A stretch of 64,000 nucleotides of DNA from CAVPCZ01 sp963779225. Its GTDB lineage: Bacteria; Bacteroidota; Ignavibacteria; UBA10030; UBA6906. The notes below the pieces were generated by a model, which made no database searches, was not told where the DNA came from, and saw only the letters and a program-made list of their open reading frames with translations. Of the stretch, positions 42,017 to 51,681 are shown piece by piece. Each line of letters opens with the position of its first letter. Position 1 is the stretch's first letter. The DNA lies in assembly GCA_963779225.1 (NCBI GenBank), contig CAVZWW010000003.1, forward strand, positions 930,001-994,000, in the 5' to 3' direction. The position numbers and the translations under genes are program-made.

Positions 42017-43030
42017 ATGATTGCTGTCGGCATTGTCGGGGCGTCCGGCTACTCGGGTGGCGAATTGCTGCGCCTGCTCGCACGGAGCGACAGGGTGCAG
42101 GTGCGGCGCGTGACGGCCCACTCACAGGCCGGTGTGCCCGTGGGCGCCGTTCATACCGACCTCGAACAGGTGTTCCCGCTGACATTCGAAGAATTCGATG
42201 CGGAAACGTTTACGGGACTGGACTGTGCCTTCCTTGCACTCCCGTCCGGCGAGGCCATGCAGATCGTACCCGCACTGCAAGGCAAGGTGGGCCGGATCAT
42301 CGACCTGGGCGGCGACTTCCGACTTCCCAATGCGGCACTCTATGAACGGTACTACGGACGCCCGCACACCGCCCCCGCACTGCTCGGTACAGCGGTGTAC
42401 GGCCTGCCGGAACTCCACCGTGAACGGATCCGCACAGCCTTCCTGATAGCCAATCCCGGCTGCTACCCGACAAGCGCCATCCTCGGCCTGCTGCCGGCCC
42501 TCACAGCGGGAATCATCAAACCGACAGGCATCGTGATCAACGCGCTCTCCGGCGTTTCGGGAGCGGGACGCAGCAAGGCCGTGGAGCTGAGCTTCAGCGA
42601 AGTGAACGAAAATATCCGCGCTTACAAGATCGGCACCCACCAGCATATTCCGGAGATCCAGACGGTGCTGGGGGAGGCGGGCGGAAAAGAAGTGCGCTGT
42701 TCCTTCATTCCGCATCTGGTTCCGCTCACACGCGGCATCTATTCCACCATCCACGCGGACCTTGAGGGGGCGCATTCTCCGGAATCCGTCCGGAACGTCT
42801 ACGAGGGCTACTATCGCCACGAACCATTCGTCAGGGTGTTGTCCGGAATACCGGAAATCAAGAACGTCGCCTACACCAATTTCTGCAATATCGCCACGGC
42901 GATCGAACCGCACAGCGGTAAACTGGTGATCCTCTCGGTCATCGATAACCTGGTGAAGGGTGCGGCCGGCCAGGCAATCCAGAATTTCAATCTTCTGTTC
43001 GGACTCCCCGAACAACACATGTTGCGGTAG
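42017..43030 (+). CDS. argC: ArgC, N-acetyl-gamma-glutamyl-phosphate reductase
   Basis: ArgC reduces N-acetylglutamyl phosphate with NADPH. The 337-residue product begins MIAVGIVGASGYSGGELLRL (Rossmann fold), with the catalytic Cys in LIANPGCYPTSAI and the downstream HQHIPEIQ block. Start choice: ATG 42011 abuts AGGGAG, so ATG 42017, with a 6-base gap, is preferred. It is the first gene of the argCJBRGH operon, 12 bases before argJ. Confidence 0.96.
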   Translation: MIAVGIVGASGYSGGELLRLLARSDRVQVRRVTAHSQAGVPVGAVHTDLEQVFPLTFEEFDAETFTGLDCAFLALPSGEAMQIVPALQGKVGRIIDLGGDFRLPNAALYERYYGRPHTAPALLGTAVYGLPELHRERIRTAFLIANPGCYPTSAILGLLPALTAGIIKPTGIVINALSGVSGAGRSKAVELSFSEVNENIRAYKIGTHQHIPEIQTVLGEAGGKEVRCSFIPHLVPLTRGIYSTIHADLEGAHSPESVRNVYEGYYRHEPFVRVLSGIPEIKNVAYTNFCNIATAIEPHSGKLVILSVIDNLVKGAAGQAIQNFNLLFGLPEQHMLR

Positions 43031-43042
43031 AAAGAACCATCC

Positions 43043-44245
43043 ATGCACGATATTCCCGGCGGCATCGCCGCTCCAGCAGGATTCACGGCCGCAGGACTTC
43101 ATTGCGGAGTCAAAAAGGCAAAGAAAGACCTGTCGCTGGTGTACAGCTCATCGCCGGCAATCGGTGCCGCGGTCTTTACCACAAACAAAGTGCAGGCGGC
43201 CCCGGTCCTCGTGGACCGGATCCAGCTCGACCGTTCGCCTTCCTTCCGGGCTATCGTGGTCAACAGCGGGAACGCCAACGCCTGCACCGGAGACCGGGGG
43301 ATGGAGGATGCCTGGGCGATGGTCCGCGCCACCGCATCCGCCCTCTCTATTAAAGAAGGGGAGGTGCTGGTTTCTTCCACGGGAGTCATCGGACAATACC
43401 TGCCGATCGAAAAGATCGTTGCGGGTGCAGGTCAGGCGGTTCCGCTTCTGGAAAAGGAAGGAACAGCCGCAGCTGAGGCCATCAGAACCACCGATACGTT
43501 CACGAAAGAAACTGCGGTGGAATTTACGCTGGGAGGTGTGACCGTCAGAATCGGCGGCATGGCGAAGGGGTCGGGCATGATCGCCCCCAATATGGCCACC
43601 ATGCTGGCCTTTGTGACGACAGATGCGATGATCAACCGGGATGTCCTGCAGCATACGACGCGCCTCGCCTCTGACCGGTCGTTCAACAGGATTTCCGTGG
43701 ACGGCGACACCAGCACCAACGACATGGTTCTCGTGCTCGCAAACGGGATGGCAGGAAACGCGCCGATTGACAGTGTGGACCATCCGTTCTATGAACCGTT
43801 CTACCGCGCGCTGGAAGAAGTCCTGATCCGTCTCTCGAAAATGATTGTGATGGACGGGGAAGGAGCCACCAAGTTTGTCGAAATCCGGATGACCGGTGCG
43901 GCAACCGAAGTCCAGGCGGAGCAGGCTGCACGCGCCGTGGCCAACTCCAACCTGGTCAAGACCGCCATTCACGGAGAAGATGCAAACTGGGGACGTATCC
44001 TGGCGGCTGTGGGATATTCGGGGATCGACTTCGATCCCGCCGCCGTCGAAATCCGGTTCGGCGACGTGTCGATCCTCCGGCGCAACTACGCAATCGACTT
44101 CTCGGAAGAGCAGGCCAAGGCCGTCCTCATGCGGAAGGAGATTATTATCACCGTGAATCTCAACCAGGGTACCGCTTCCGCGGTATTCTGGACATGCGAT
44201 CTTTCAAAAGAATATGTGACCATCAACGCGAACTACAGGACCTGA
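43043..44245 (+). CDS. argJ: ArgJ, glutamate N-acetyltransferase/ornithine acetyltransferase
   Basis: ArgJ recycles the acetyl group between acetylornithine and glutamate, so no ArgE is needed. The 400-residue product carries the self-cleavage and nucleophile block KGSGMIAPNMATMLAF (Thr in ATML), SFNRISVDGDTSTND, and the C-terminal ANSNLVKTAIHGEDANWGR. It is 7 bases before argB. Some ArgJ also make N-acetylglutamate from acetyl-CoA; which form this is cannot be told here. No argA is seen. Confidence 0.96.
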   Translation: MHDIPGGIAAPAGFTAAGLHCGVKKAKKDLSLVYSSSPAIGAAVFTTNKVQAAPVLVDRIQLDRSPSFRAIVVNSGNANACTGDRGMEDAWAMVRATASALSIKEGEVLVSSTGVIGQYLPIEKIVAGAGQAVPLLEKEGTAAAEAIRTTDTFTKETAVEFTLGGVTVRIGGMAKGSGMIAPNMATMLAFVTTDAMINRDVLQHTTRLASDRSFNRISVDGDTSTNDMVLVLANGMAGNAPIDSVDHPFYEPFYRALEEVLIRLSKMIVMDGEGATKFVEIRMTGAATEVQAEQAARAVANSNLVKTAIHGEDANWGRILAAVGYSGIDFDPAAVEIRFGDVSILRRNYAIDFSEEQAKAVLMRKEIIITVNLNQGTASAVFWTCDLSKEYVTINANYRT

Positions 44246-44252
44246 TCCCATC

Positions 44253-45101
44253 GTGATACCGACAGCGGCAAAAACCGAAGTCCTCATCGAGGCTCTTCCC
44301 TACATCCAGCAATACGAGCAGAAGACCTTCGTCATCAAATACGGCGGTGCGGCGATGGTGGATGAACAGCTGAAGGATACGTTCGCACAGGACGTCACGC
44401 TGCTCAAGAAGATCGGCGTGCGTATCGTCATCGTGCATGGCGGGGGAAAAGAGGTGACGGATATTGCCGCGAAACTGGGAATCGCCTCGCGCTTTGTCGA
44501 CGGCCAGCGGTACACAGACCCCGCAATGATGGAAGTGGTCCAGATGGTGCTGGCCGGCAAAACCAACAAGGAAATTGTCGCGCGGATCAACCAGCAGGAC
44601 GGCGATGCGGTAGGGCTCTGCGGGATCGATGACCGGCTCCTTCTCGTGCGCAAGCACACGGAAGGAGGCGTTGACCTCGGCCTGGTGGGTGATATCGTCC
44701 GCGTGAACACGGCCTTCCTGAACCTGCTCTTCACGCACGGGACCATGCCGGTTATTGCACCGGTCGGCGTGGACACCGCCGGCCAGGTGTATAACGTCAA
44801 TGCGGACATCGCCGCAGGCAGCATCGCGGCCGCCCTGCAGGCGGAAAAACTGGTGTATCTCAGCGATGTGGAAGGGGTCATGGCGGGGAACGAACTTGTG
44901 CATTCCCTGGATCGCGCACATGCCGCTGCGCTGGTCGACGGCGGCGTCATCAGCAGCGGGATGCTTCCCAAAATCCGCTCGGCGTTCGCCGCGCTGGATG
45001 CCGGAGTCAACAAGGTGCACATCATCGACGGCCGTGTGAAGCACTCGCTTTTGCTCGAAATCTTCACCAACGAAGGGGTGGGAACGGAGGTCGTCCACTG
45101 A
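44253..45101 (+). CDS. argB: ArgB, acetylglutamate kinase
   Basis: ArgB phosphorylates N-acetylglutamate. The 282-residue product begins at GTG 44253 and has FVIKYGGAAMVDE, VIVHGGGKEVTDIAAKLGI, a VNADIAAGSIAAALQAEKLV block and ISSGMLPKIRSAFAALDAGV, the AAK-family kinase motifs. The N-terminal extension (EVLIEALPYIQQYEQK) is typical of the arginine-inhibited, hexameric form. There is one base between argB and argR. Confidence 0.96.
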   Translation: MIPTAAKTEVLIEALPYIQQYEQKTFVIKYGGAAMVDEQLKDTFAQDVTLLKKIGVRIVIVHGGGKEVTDIAAKLGIASRFVDGQRYTDPAMMEVVQMVLAGKTNKEIVARINQQDGDAVGLCGIDDRLLLVRKHTEGGVDLGLVGDIVRVNTAFLNLLFTHGTMPVIAPVGVDTAGQVYNVNADIAAGSIAAALQAEKLVYLSDVEGVMAGNELVHSLDRAHAAALVDGGVISSGMLPKIRSAFAALDAGVNKVHIIDGRVKHSLLLEIFTNEGVGTEVVH

Positions 45102-45102
45102 G

Positions 45103-45555
45103 ATGACAAAACAGGCCAGACAGTTTGCCATCAAGGATATCATCAGCACAAAACCCATCGGCACTCAGGAGGTGCTCCGGCGAGAGCTCGGGCGGCGTGG
45201 CTTCCGGGTCACGCAGGCCACGCTCTCCCGCGACATGAACGACCTGCGCGTCAGTCGTGTTGCACAGGATGGCACACCGCGCTATGTCCTGCAGGCGGCC
45301 TCCGATGCCGGGATTATGAAACCGATCGTGGACGCCGAAGTGGTGTCCATCACGGCCAATGAAGCACTGATCGTGGTGATTACTCTCCCCGGTTGCGCGA
45401 ACACGGTCGGAGAGTATATCGACATCCAGAAGCATACGGATATTATCGGCACCGTTGCGGGCGACAATACGCTGCTCGTCGTTCCGGCCTCGGTGAAAAA
45501 AACACAACAGGTTCTGCGTTTTCTCACACAAACACTGATTGAGGGTGCGGCATGA
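45103..45555 (+). CDS. argR: ArgR, arginine repressor
   Basis: ArgR is a hexameric, arginine-dependent regulator. The 150-residue product has an N-terminal winged helix (GTQEVLRRELGRRGFRVTQA, then TLSRDMNDL) and a C-terminal oligomerisation and arginine-binding domain (about 80-150) with GCANTVGEYIDIQ and GTVAGDNTLLVV. It lies inside the arg operon and overlaps argG by 4 bases. Its site is most likely the palindrome at 41960-41995, which gives feedback control of its own synthesis. Confidence 0.95.
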   Translation: MTKQARQFAIKDIISTKPIGTQEVLRRELGRRGFRVTQATLSRDMNDLRVSRVAQDGTPRYVLQAASDAGIMKPIVDAEVVSITANEALIVVITLPGCANTVGEYIDIQKHTDIIGTVAGDNTLLVVPASVKKTQQVLRFLTQTLIEGAA

Positions 45556-46805
45556 AAAAAGAACGGATTGTCGTTGCATATTCCGGCGGCCTGGATACCT
45601 CGGTGATGGTCCGGTGGCTGATCGAGAACAAAGGGGTGGAAGTGATTACCTTCACCGGTAACCTTGGGTACAGCAGGGAACTTGAAGGAGTGAAAGAGAA
45701 GGCGATTCAGACGGGGGCCGTACGTGCTTACGTCAGCGACCTGCGGAAGGAGTTTGTCGAGGAATATGTCTTTCCGGCGCTCAAGGCGGGGGCGCTCTAC
45801 GAAAAGACCTATCCCATGGCAACGGCGCTCGGCCGCCCGCTGCTTGCCAAGGGGCTGGTGGAGGTCGCGCGGAAGGAAAAGGCCACAATGGTCGCCCACG
45901 GCTGCACAGGTAAAGGGAACGACCAGGTGCGGTTTGAGGTCTCGGTTGCCGCACTGGCACCCGACCTGAAAAACGTTGCGCCCCTCAGGGAATGGGAGTT
46001 CAAATCGCGGGAAGCGGAAATCGCCTACGCGCGCGCGCACAATATCCCGGTCGCCGCGACGACGAAAAACCCGTACTCCATCGACGAAAACATCTGGGGG
46101 ACCGCCGTCGAGTGTGGCGTGCTGGAAGATCCCATGGCGGAACCGCCGGCGGACGCGTTTCAGCGGACCGTGGCGCCGGAACAGGCCCCCGATACGCCAA
46201 CGGTGGTGGAAATTCTGTTCGACCACGGCGTTCCCGTGGGTTTGAACGGCACGGCGATGGATTCCGTTGCACTTGTGCAGTCGTTGAACGATATTGGAGG
46301 CGCCAACGGCGTGGGGCGCCTCGACCTGATCGAGAACCGGCTGGTCGGCATCAAGTCCCGCGAGGTCTATGAGGCTCCGGCGGCGACCATCCTGCATTTT
46401 GCGCACACGGAGCTCGAACGGCTCACGCTCGACAAATCTGTCTTCCACATGAAAAACCAGCTTGCGGCGGAGTACGCCAACCTGGTATACAACGGACTCT
46501 GGTTCTCGCCGCTCCGCGAAGCGCTGGATGCTTTTGTGAATGAAACTCAGAAGAACGTCTCGGGACTGGTCCGCTTGAAACTCTACAAGGGCAATGTGGT
46601 GATCACCGGACGGAAGTCCGTGCATTCCCTGTACAACGCAAAGCTGGCCACCTATACCGAAGAGGACACCTTTGACCACAAGGCATCGGTGGGCTTCATC
46701 GCCATCTACGGATTGCCGGTGAAGACGTACCATCAGGTGAATAGCGCCGCCGAAATGGTCCCCGAGTCGTTCGAATTGATAGCCCAGACGGAACCCGTAT
46801 CGTGA
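45552..46805 (+). CDS. argG: ArgG, argininosuccinate synthase
   Basis: ArgG joins citrulline and aspartate with ATP. The 417-residue product has the PP-loop AYSGGLDTSVMVRWL near the N-terminus, a conserved AHGCTGKGNDQVRFE and a long C-terminal helical domain with GVGRLDLIENRLVGIKSREV. It overlaps argR by 4 bases and argH by 4. Product citrulline must come from argF, which is absent here. Confidence 0.96.
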   Translation: MKKERIVVAYSGGLDTSVMVRWLIENKGVEVITFTGNLGYSRELEGVKEKAIQTGAVRAYVSDLRKEFVEEYVFPALKAGALYEKTYPMATALGRPLLAKGLVEVARKEKATMVAHGCTGKGNDQVRFEVSVAALAPDLKNVAPLREWEFKSREAEIAYARAHNIPVAATTKNPYSIDENIWGTAVECGVLEDPMAEPPADAFQRTVAPEQAPDTPTVVEILFDHGVPVGLNGTAMDSVALVQSLNDIGGANGVGRLDLIENRLVGIKSREVYEAPAATILHFAHTELERLTLDKSVFHMKNQLAAEYANLVYNGLWFSPLREALDAFVNETQKNVSGLVRLKLYKGNVVITGRKSVHSLYNAKLATYTEEDTFDHKASVGFIAIYGLPVKTYHQVNSAAEMVPESFELIAQTEPVS

Positions 46806-48196
46806 AGAAGCAGCCTGGGCGCTTCCGGAAGCCGCTGGACCCGGAAGCGCTCGCATACTCCTCATCGCTCGCCGTCGACCGGCGTCTCTTCCGGGAAGAC
46901 ATCGAGGGCAGCATCGCGCACGTCACCATGCTGGCCCGGAAGGGGATTGTCTCCGCTGCCGATGCGCGTGCCATAAGCAGCGGCCTGCGTGCAATTCGGG
47001 AGGAGATCGAGAGCGGAGGGTTCTGGACGAAACCCTCCGGCCGCGGCGCGGACCGGTTCGCGGCAGACGACATCCACATGGCCATCGAACAACGCCTGAT
47101 TGAGAAAATCGGGCCGAGGGGAGGGCTGCTGCATACCGCCCGGAGCAGGAACGATCAGGTGGCTCTCGACGAACGGCTCTACCTCCGGTCCGCTGCAGAA
47201 TCGATCAGACAGGCCGCGCGCCGGCTCCAGAAAGCGTTGGTCAGGAAAGCCCGCACCTACCGGACCGTGGTGATGCCCGGCTACACACATTTACAGAGAG
47301 CGCAGCCGATCCTGCTGGCGCACCACCTGCTTGCGTATGTGGAAATGCTCGAACGGGATTGCGAGCGGTTTGCCGACTGTGTCAGACGTGCTGCACGTTC
47401 CCCGCTGGGATCAGCGGCACTCGCAGGAACGCCATTCCCTGTTGACCGGGCCGGGGTGGCGCGCGGGCTCGGCCTCGCAGGTATCGTGGAGAACAGCCTC
47501 GATGCGGTGAGCGACCGGGATGTTGTGATCGAGTGCATCGCCGCCTGCGCCATCACCATGATGCACCTCAGCCGTCTCGCTGAAGAACTCGTGCTCTGGA
47601 ACTCCACCGAATGGCACTTCATCGCCATCGGCGAGGAGTTCACCACGGGAAGCAGCATCATGCCGCAGAAACAGAATCCCGATATGGCGGAGCTGGTGCG
47701 CGGGAAAACCGGACGTGTGTACGGTGACCTGATGGCACTGCTCACCGTAATGAAGGGACTCCCGCTGGCGTACAACAGGGATATGCAGGAAGACAAAGAG
47801 CCGCTCTTTGACGCCGTGGACACCGCGACGGCGTCGCTGCGTATCATGGCACGGATGATGACCACGGTGTCGTTCGACCGTGATCGATTTGCGGAAGAAT
47901 TGCGCTGCGATTTCCTCCTAGCTACCGAGCTGGCGGATTATCTGGTCCGGAAAGGGATGCCGTTCCGGAAGGCGCACGGCATCGCTGGAGAGATCGTGCG
48001 GGAGTGTTCGGCGTCGGGTCTTTCGCTGCAGGATCTGCCTCTCGAACGCTACCGGGAACATGCCGGGGAATTCCGCAATGATGTTTACGGGGTACTCGAT
48101 CCCCACGCCTCCGTTGCCCGGAAACGCTCCGCAGGATCCACATCTCCAAAAGAAGTTGAAAAAGCGTTGCGGCGGTGGGAGAAGAAGCTGCGGTAA
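46802..48196 (+). CDS. argH: ArgH, argininosuccinate lyase
   Basis: ArgH cleaves argininosuccinate to arginine and fumarate. The 464-residue product has ADDIHMAIEQRL, HTARSRNDQVALDERLYLR, GYTHLQRAQPILLAHH and the fumarase-family signature TGSSIMPQKQNPDMAELVRG. The start is GTG 46802 in the GTGA overlap with argG. It ends the arg operon, 77 bases before the uridine kinase. Confidence 0.96.
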   Translation: MKKQPGRFRKPLDPEALAYSSSLAVDRRLFREDIEGSIAHVTMLARKGIVSAADARAISSGLRAIREEIESGGFWTKPSGRGADRFAADDIHMAIEQRLIEKIGPRGGLLHTARSRNDQVALDERLYLRSAAESIRQAARRLQKALVRKARTYRTVVMPGYTHLQRAQPILLAHHLLAYVEMLERDCERFADCVRRAARSPLGSAALAGTPFPVDRAGVARGLGLAGIVENSLDAVSDRDVVIECIAACAITMMHLSRLAEELVLWNSTEWHFIAIGEEFTTGSSIMPQKQNPDMAELVRGKTGRVYGDLMALLTVMKGLPLAYNRDMQEDKEPLFDAVDTATASLRIMARMMTTVSFDRDRFAEELRCDFLLATELADYLVRKGMPFRKAHGIAGEIVRECSASGLSLQDLPLERYREHAGEFRNDVYGVLDPHASVARKRSAGSTSPKEVEKALRRWEKKLR

Positions 48197-48208
48197 TCGC
48201 TCCTTCTT

Positions 48209-48237
48209 TTGATCTTTCCCCCCTTTTGTCGTATCTT
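48209..48237 (+). promoter_or_regulatory. udk promoter
   Basis: TTGATC (48209-48214), a 17-base spacer and TATCTT (48232-48237) form a good sigma-70 promoter in the 77-base gap after argH. The likely start at about 48244 leaves a 30-base leader. There is no strong ribosome site, only CCCTCCACAATC, before the ATG at 48274. Confidence 0.62.
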
Positions 48238-48273
48238 AACAAATTATCATTCCCTCCACAATCTGTATCGTGC

Positions 48274-48897
48274 ATGAATCCCCTCGTCATCGGCATTGCC
48301 GGCGGCACAGGCTCCGGCAAAACGACTGTTACCAACGCCATTCTGGACCGGCTGGACAAATCCCGTGTGAATGTTATCCAGCATGACTCCTACTACCGCG
48401 ACCTGAGTGTCCATGGAGGACTGACCCCCGACAGGGTGAACTTTGATCACCCTGATTCACTGGAGACTCCCCTCCTGATCGAGCATGTCCGCGCCCTCAG
48501 AGCGGGCCGGTCCATCGATCAGCCGATCTACAACTTCACCACACACCGGCGCATGGATGCCACGCTGCGGATCGACCCCCGGGAAATCATCATCATCGAC
48601 GGAATTCTGATTTTCGTCGACAAGGAGTTGCGCGAACTGATGGATATACGCATCTTCGTCGATACCGACGCGGATGAGCGCCTGATCCGGCGCATACGCC
48701 GGGATATTCTGGAACGGGGCCGTTCCATCGAATCGGTGATGAACCAGTACATACAAACCGTAAAGCCCATGCACCTGGAGTTTGTGGAGCCGAGTAAACA
48801 CTGGGCGGACGTGATCATTCCGCGCGGGGCGGAGAACACCGTGGCGATCGATATGGTGGTGAGCAAGATCGCGATGATGCTGAAGGGTGAAGGGTAG
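48274..48897 (+). CDS. udk: Uridine kinase
   Basis: Udk phosphorylates uridine and cytidine in pyrimidine salvage. The 207-residue product starts at ATG 48274, with P-loop GGTGSGKTT (about residues 9-17), QHDSYYRD, NFDHPDSLETPLLIEH and RRIRRDILERGRSIESVMNQ, the family pattern. A longer frame from 48175 starts inside argH and is not used. It has its own promoter at 48209-48237, so it is not part of the arg operon proper. Confidence 0.95.
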   Translation: MNPLVIGIAGGTGSGKTTVTNAILDRLDKSRVNVIQHDSYYRDLSVHGGLTPDRVNFDHPDSLETPLLIEHVRALRAGRSIDQPIYNFTTHRRMDATLRIDPREIIIIDGILIFVDKELRELMDIRIFVDTDADERLIRRIRRDILERGRSIESVMNQYIQTVKPMHLEFVEPSKHWADVIIPRGAENTVAIDMVVSKIAMMLKGEG

Positions 48898-49100
48898 GGA
48901 AGCGCACGGCGCCGCGGCGATGGAGGGAAAGATACGGGAAGAGAACGGAAGAGATGGATGTGGGAGTTGAGCACGGGAGAAAATAGGAAATGAAGAATTC
49001 TGCACAACAACGGTAGGAAATGGCGCAGGAGAAGAAGAGTAGAGACGGATGAAGAGCGACACACAGGATCACCGAAGATCATAGAAAGAAAGGACATACC
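48898..49100. other. 203-base purine-rich intergenic stretch
   Basis: The plus strand here is strongly purine-rich (runs of GGAAGAG, GAGAAAATAGG, GAAGAAGAG, AGAAAGAAAGGA) and contains no ORF of note, no clear hairpin and no clear promoter. A GAAAGAAAGGA just before 49101 serves as a ribosome site for the next gene. The bias may be a degenerate spacer; I see no known element. Confidence 0.35.
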
Positions 49101-51569
49101 ATGCGGCACCTGTTGGTTGTGCTCATCGCGGCCGCCGTGCTTGCCGGCTGTGCGGGCTCGAACTCATCCAATCTGGCAGGCACACCGCCAAAGCCGCCGG
49201 AAAAGAAAGAAGGACCGAAGCCGTACGCTGAAGTGATCACCAAAGAGGCCAAGTCCGATTCGGGCCTGTTTGTCACCCACAGGATCAAACAGAAGCTCTT
49301 TTTTGAAATCCCGGCAAAGGAATTCGGAAAGGAGTACCTCCTGGTTACCTCGCAAGCCAAAACGCAGGCGGGTCTCGGAGGATACGGCGGAGATAACATC
49401 AATCAGCAGGTTGTCCGGTGGGAACGCACGGGCGACCGCGTGATACTGCGCAGCCTCCTCTATGCCGCTGTTGCGGCTGACTCCCTGCCCATTGCGTACG
49501 CCGTGGAGAAAGCCAACATGTCGCCCATTCTCATGATGTTCGACATCCAGGCATTCAACAAGGACTCCAGCAGTGTAGTAATAGAAGTGACCGATCTTTT
49601 CGTTTCGGATATGACCGAACTCGGACTCGATCGGCGCACACGCGAGAGGCTGAAGGTGCGCCGCGTGGATCCGAAACGGACGTTTATCGAAAGTGTCCGG
49701 TCGTTCCCGGACAACATCGAGACGCGTGTCACCGTGACCTACGATGCCGGTCAGGTGCCGCTGGACAATGCCCTCAGCACGATTACCATCATGTTCCATC
49801 ATTCGATGGTTCGCCTTCCCGAACGGCCGATGATTCCCCGTCTGGTGGATGACCGTGTCAGCTTCTTCTCCCAGCAGGTGTATGACTACGGTTTTGACTC
49901 CCAACGGGCCGAACGCCGGCGGTTCATTGCCCGCTGGCGCCTTGAGCCGAAAGACACGGCAGCGTTTCAACGGGGCGAGCTGGTTGAACCGGTGAAGCCG
50001 ATTGTGTTCTATATTGACCGCGGCGTTCCCAACAAATGGCGCCCCTACCTGAAAAAGGGCGTGGAATCATGGCAGGTGGCGTTCGAAAAGGCGGGGTTCA
50101 AGAATGCCATCCTGGCCAAAGATCCGCGGCCGGCGAAGGAGGATTCCGACTGGAGCTCCGAGGATGCGAGGTACTCGACGATCCGCTGGCTGCCGTCGGA
50201 AATTCAAAATGCCTATGGACCGCACATCAGCGATCCACGCACGGGTGAAATACTGGATGCGGATATCGGGTTTTTCCACAATGTCATGAACCTCGCGCGC
50301 AACTGGTACTTCGTCCAGGCGGGTGCCGTGGATGTGCGTGCAAAGCAACTCCCGCTTCCGGATGATCTGCTCGGCGACCTTCTCCTCTATATTGCCGCAC
50401 ATGAAGTGGGACACTCCCTCGGGTTCCCGCACAACATGAAAGCGACATCGATGTATCCGGTGGACAGTCTCCGCAGCCGCTCGTTCACCGCGAAGTACGG
50501 CACCGAGGCGTCGATCATGGATTACGGCCGTTTCAACTATGTCGCACAACCGGGCGATAGTGCCTATCTGATTCCCAAAATCGGCCCGTACGACCTCTTT
50601 GCGACCGAATGGGGCTACCGCCCGTTCATCGGTACGACCACCCCGGATGACGAACGGGAAGCGCTGAACAGGATCGCCGCGCGGCAGGAGGTCGAGCCGT
50701 ACCTGCGGTTCGGGGATGCGGACGGTGTGGATCCGTCCGCGCAGACGGAAGACCTCGGTGCGGATGCGGTCGCGGCCACGCGTTACGGGCTGCAGAACAT
50801 CAACCGCATTGCGGACATGCTGACAACCGCATCGACAAAGAACGGCGAAGACTACAGCCTGCTCCGTGAGCTCTATCTCGAGTTGATCGGCCAGCGGAAC
50901 CGCGAACTGGGTCATGTTGCCAATGTGGTCGGGGGTGTCACCCGCACACGCCGGGTGGCCGGACAGGAGGGGATCGTGTACGAGCCGGTGGTGCGGGAAA
51001 AACAGAAAGAGGCGATGGCGCTGCTGCAGAAGGAGGCGTTTCGTACGCCCATGGAACTGCTGAAGCCCGGTATCCTTGCGCTGATCGAACCCAGCGGCGC
51101 AGCAGAGCGTGTGCTCCAGGGGCAGCAGGCCGTGCTCGCGACCGTGTTGGATAACGGCCGTATGGCACGCCTGGTGAACATCCAGGCGTTGCCGGGTGCG
51201 ACCGGACGTCCGTATCCTCTGTCGGAGATGCTCTCCGAACTGCGCCGCGGGATCTGGAGCGAGTTGAGCAGAGGCCGGGTTGCAGCCGATGTCTACCGCC
51301 GTAACCTGCAGCGGGCATATCTGGATTTGGCTGGCGCAAAGTTGAACCCGCCCGCGGTTTCCGCGCCTCCCGCCGGCATACCCGCAGGATTCGTAAGGAT
51401 AAGCCAGCCGCTGCCGGGTGAGGCGCGGGCAATGATGCGCGCGGAACTGACGGACCTTGACGGCGAGCTTGCCAGCGCCATGGGGCGCGCAGCCGATCGT
51501 GAAATGCGGGCACATCTGCAGGATTGCCGGTATCAGATCTCCAGGATTCTGTATCCGGACAAGAAGTAA
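49101..51569 (+). CDS. Zinc-dependent metalloprotease lipoprotein (DUF5117/DUF4953 type)
   Basis: An 822-residue secreted protein. The lipoprotein signal ends at LAGC (about residue 17), so it is anchored to a membrane from the outside. A large N-terminal beta-rich domain precedes a zincin domain with HEVGHSLGFPHN at 434-445 (HExxHxxGxxHN), and a Met-turn-like SIMDYGRFNYVAQPGD follows. A C-terminal helical part (about 590-822) completes the family arrangement, seen widely in Bacteroidota and Gemmatimonadota. The substrates are unknown. It has a clear AAGAAAGGA ribosome site. Confidence 0.9.
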   Translation: MRHLLVVLIAAAVLAGCAGSNSSNLAGTPPKPPEKKEGPKPYAEVITKEAKSDSGLFVTHRIKQKLFFEIPAKEFGKEYLLVTSQAKTQAGLGGYGGDNINQQVVRWERTGDRVILRSLLYAAVAADSLPIAYAVEKANMSPILMMFDIQAFNKDSSSVVIEVTDLFVSDMTELGLDRRTRERLKVRRVDPKRTFIESVRSFPDNIETRVTVTYDAGQVPLDNALSTITIMFHHSMVRLPERPMIPRLVDDRVSFFSQQVYDYGFDSQRAERRRFIARWRLEPKDTAAFQRGELVEPVKPIVFYIDRGVPNKWRPYLKKGVESWQVAFEKAGFKNAILAKDPRPAKEDSDWSSEDARYSTIRWLPSEIQNAYGPHISDPRTGEILDADIGFFHNVMNLARNWYFVQAGAVDVRAKQLPLPDDLLGDLLLYIAAHEVGHSLGFPHNMKATSMYPVDSLRSRSFTAKYGTEASIMDYGRFNYVAQPGDSAYLIPKIGPYDLFATEWGYRPFIGTTTPDDEREALNRIAARQEVEPYLRFGDADGVDPSAQTEDLGADAVAATRYGLQNINRIADMLTTASTKNGEDYSLLRELYLELIGQRNRELGHVANVVGGVTRTRRVAGQEGIVYEPVVREKQKEAMALLQKEAFRTPMELLKPGILALIEPSGAAERVLQGQQAVLATVLDNGRMARLVNIQALPGATGRPYPLSEMLSELRRGIWSELSRGRVAADVYRRNLQRAYLDLAGAKLNPPAVSAPPAGIPAGFVRISQPLPGEARAMMRAELTDLDGELASAMGRAADREMRAHLQDCRYQISRILYPDKK

Positions 51570-51626
51570 CCGGCGGCAAGGTTTCGTGAAGAGGTGGTGT
51601 GTGTTTTCCCATATGCATTTCCCGTC

Positions 51627-51655
51627 CTCCCCTTCTCTTGCGCAGGGAAGGGGAG
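51627..51655. repeat. Inverted repeat between the metalloprotease and the EamA gene
   Basis: CTCCCCTTC (51627-51635) and GAAGGGGAG (51647-51655) form a perfect 9-bp stem with an 11-base loop (TCTTGCGCAGG) in the 112-base gap. No T-run follows on either strand, so termination is uncertain. Such GAAGGGGAG palindromes occur as dispersed intergenic elements in GC-rich genomes; a second copy is not seen in this window. Confidence 0.5.
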
Positions 51656-51681
51656 AGGGGGATGATTAGCGAGCAGGAGGG

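Noticed and set aside
51627..51655. GAAGGGGAG hairpin as a CRISPR repeat or tRNA
   Set aside because: Only one copy is present, there are no spacers, no cas genes and no cloverleaf; it is a simple inverted repeat.
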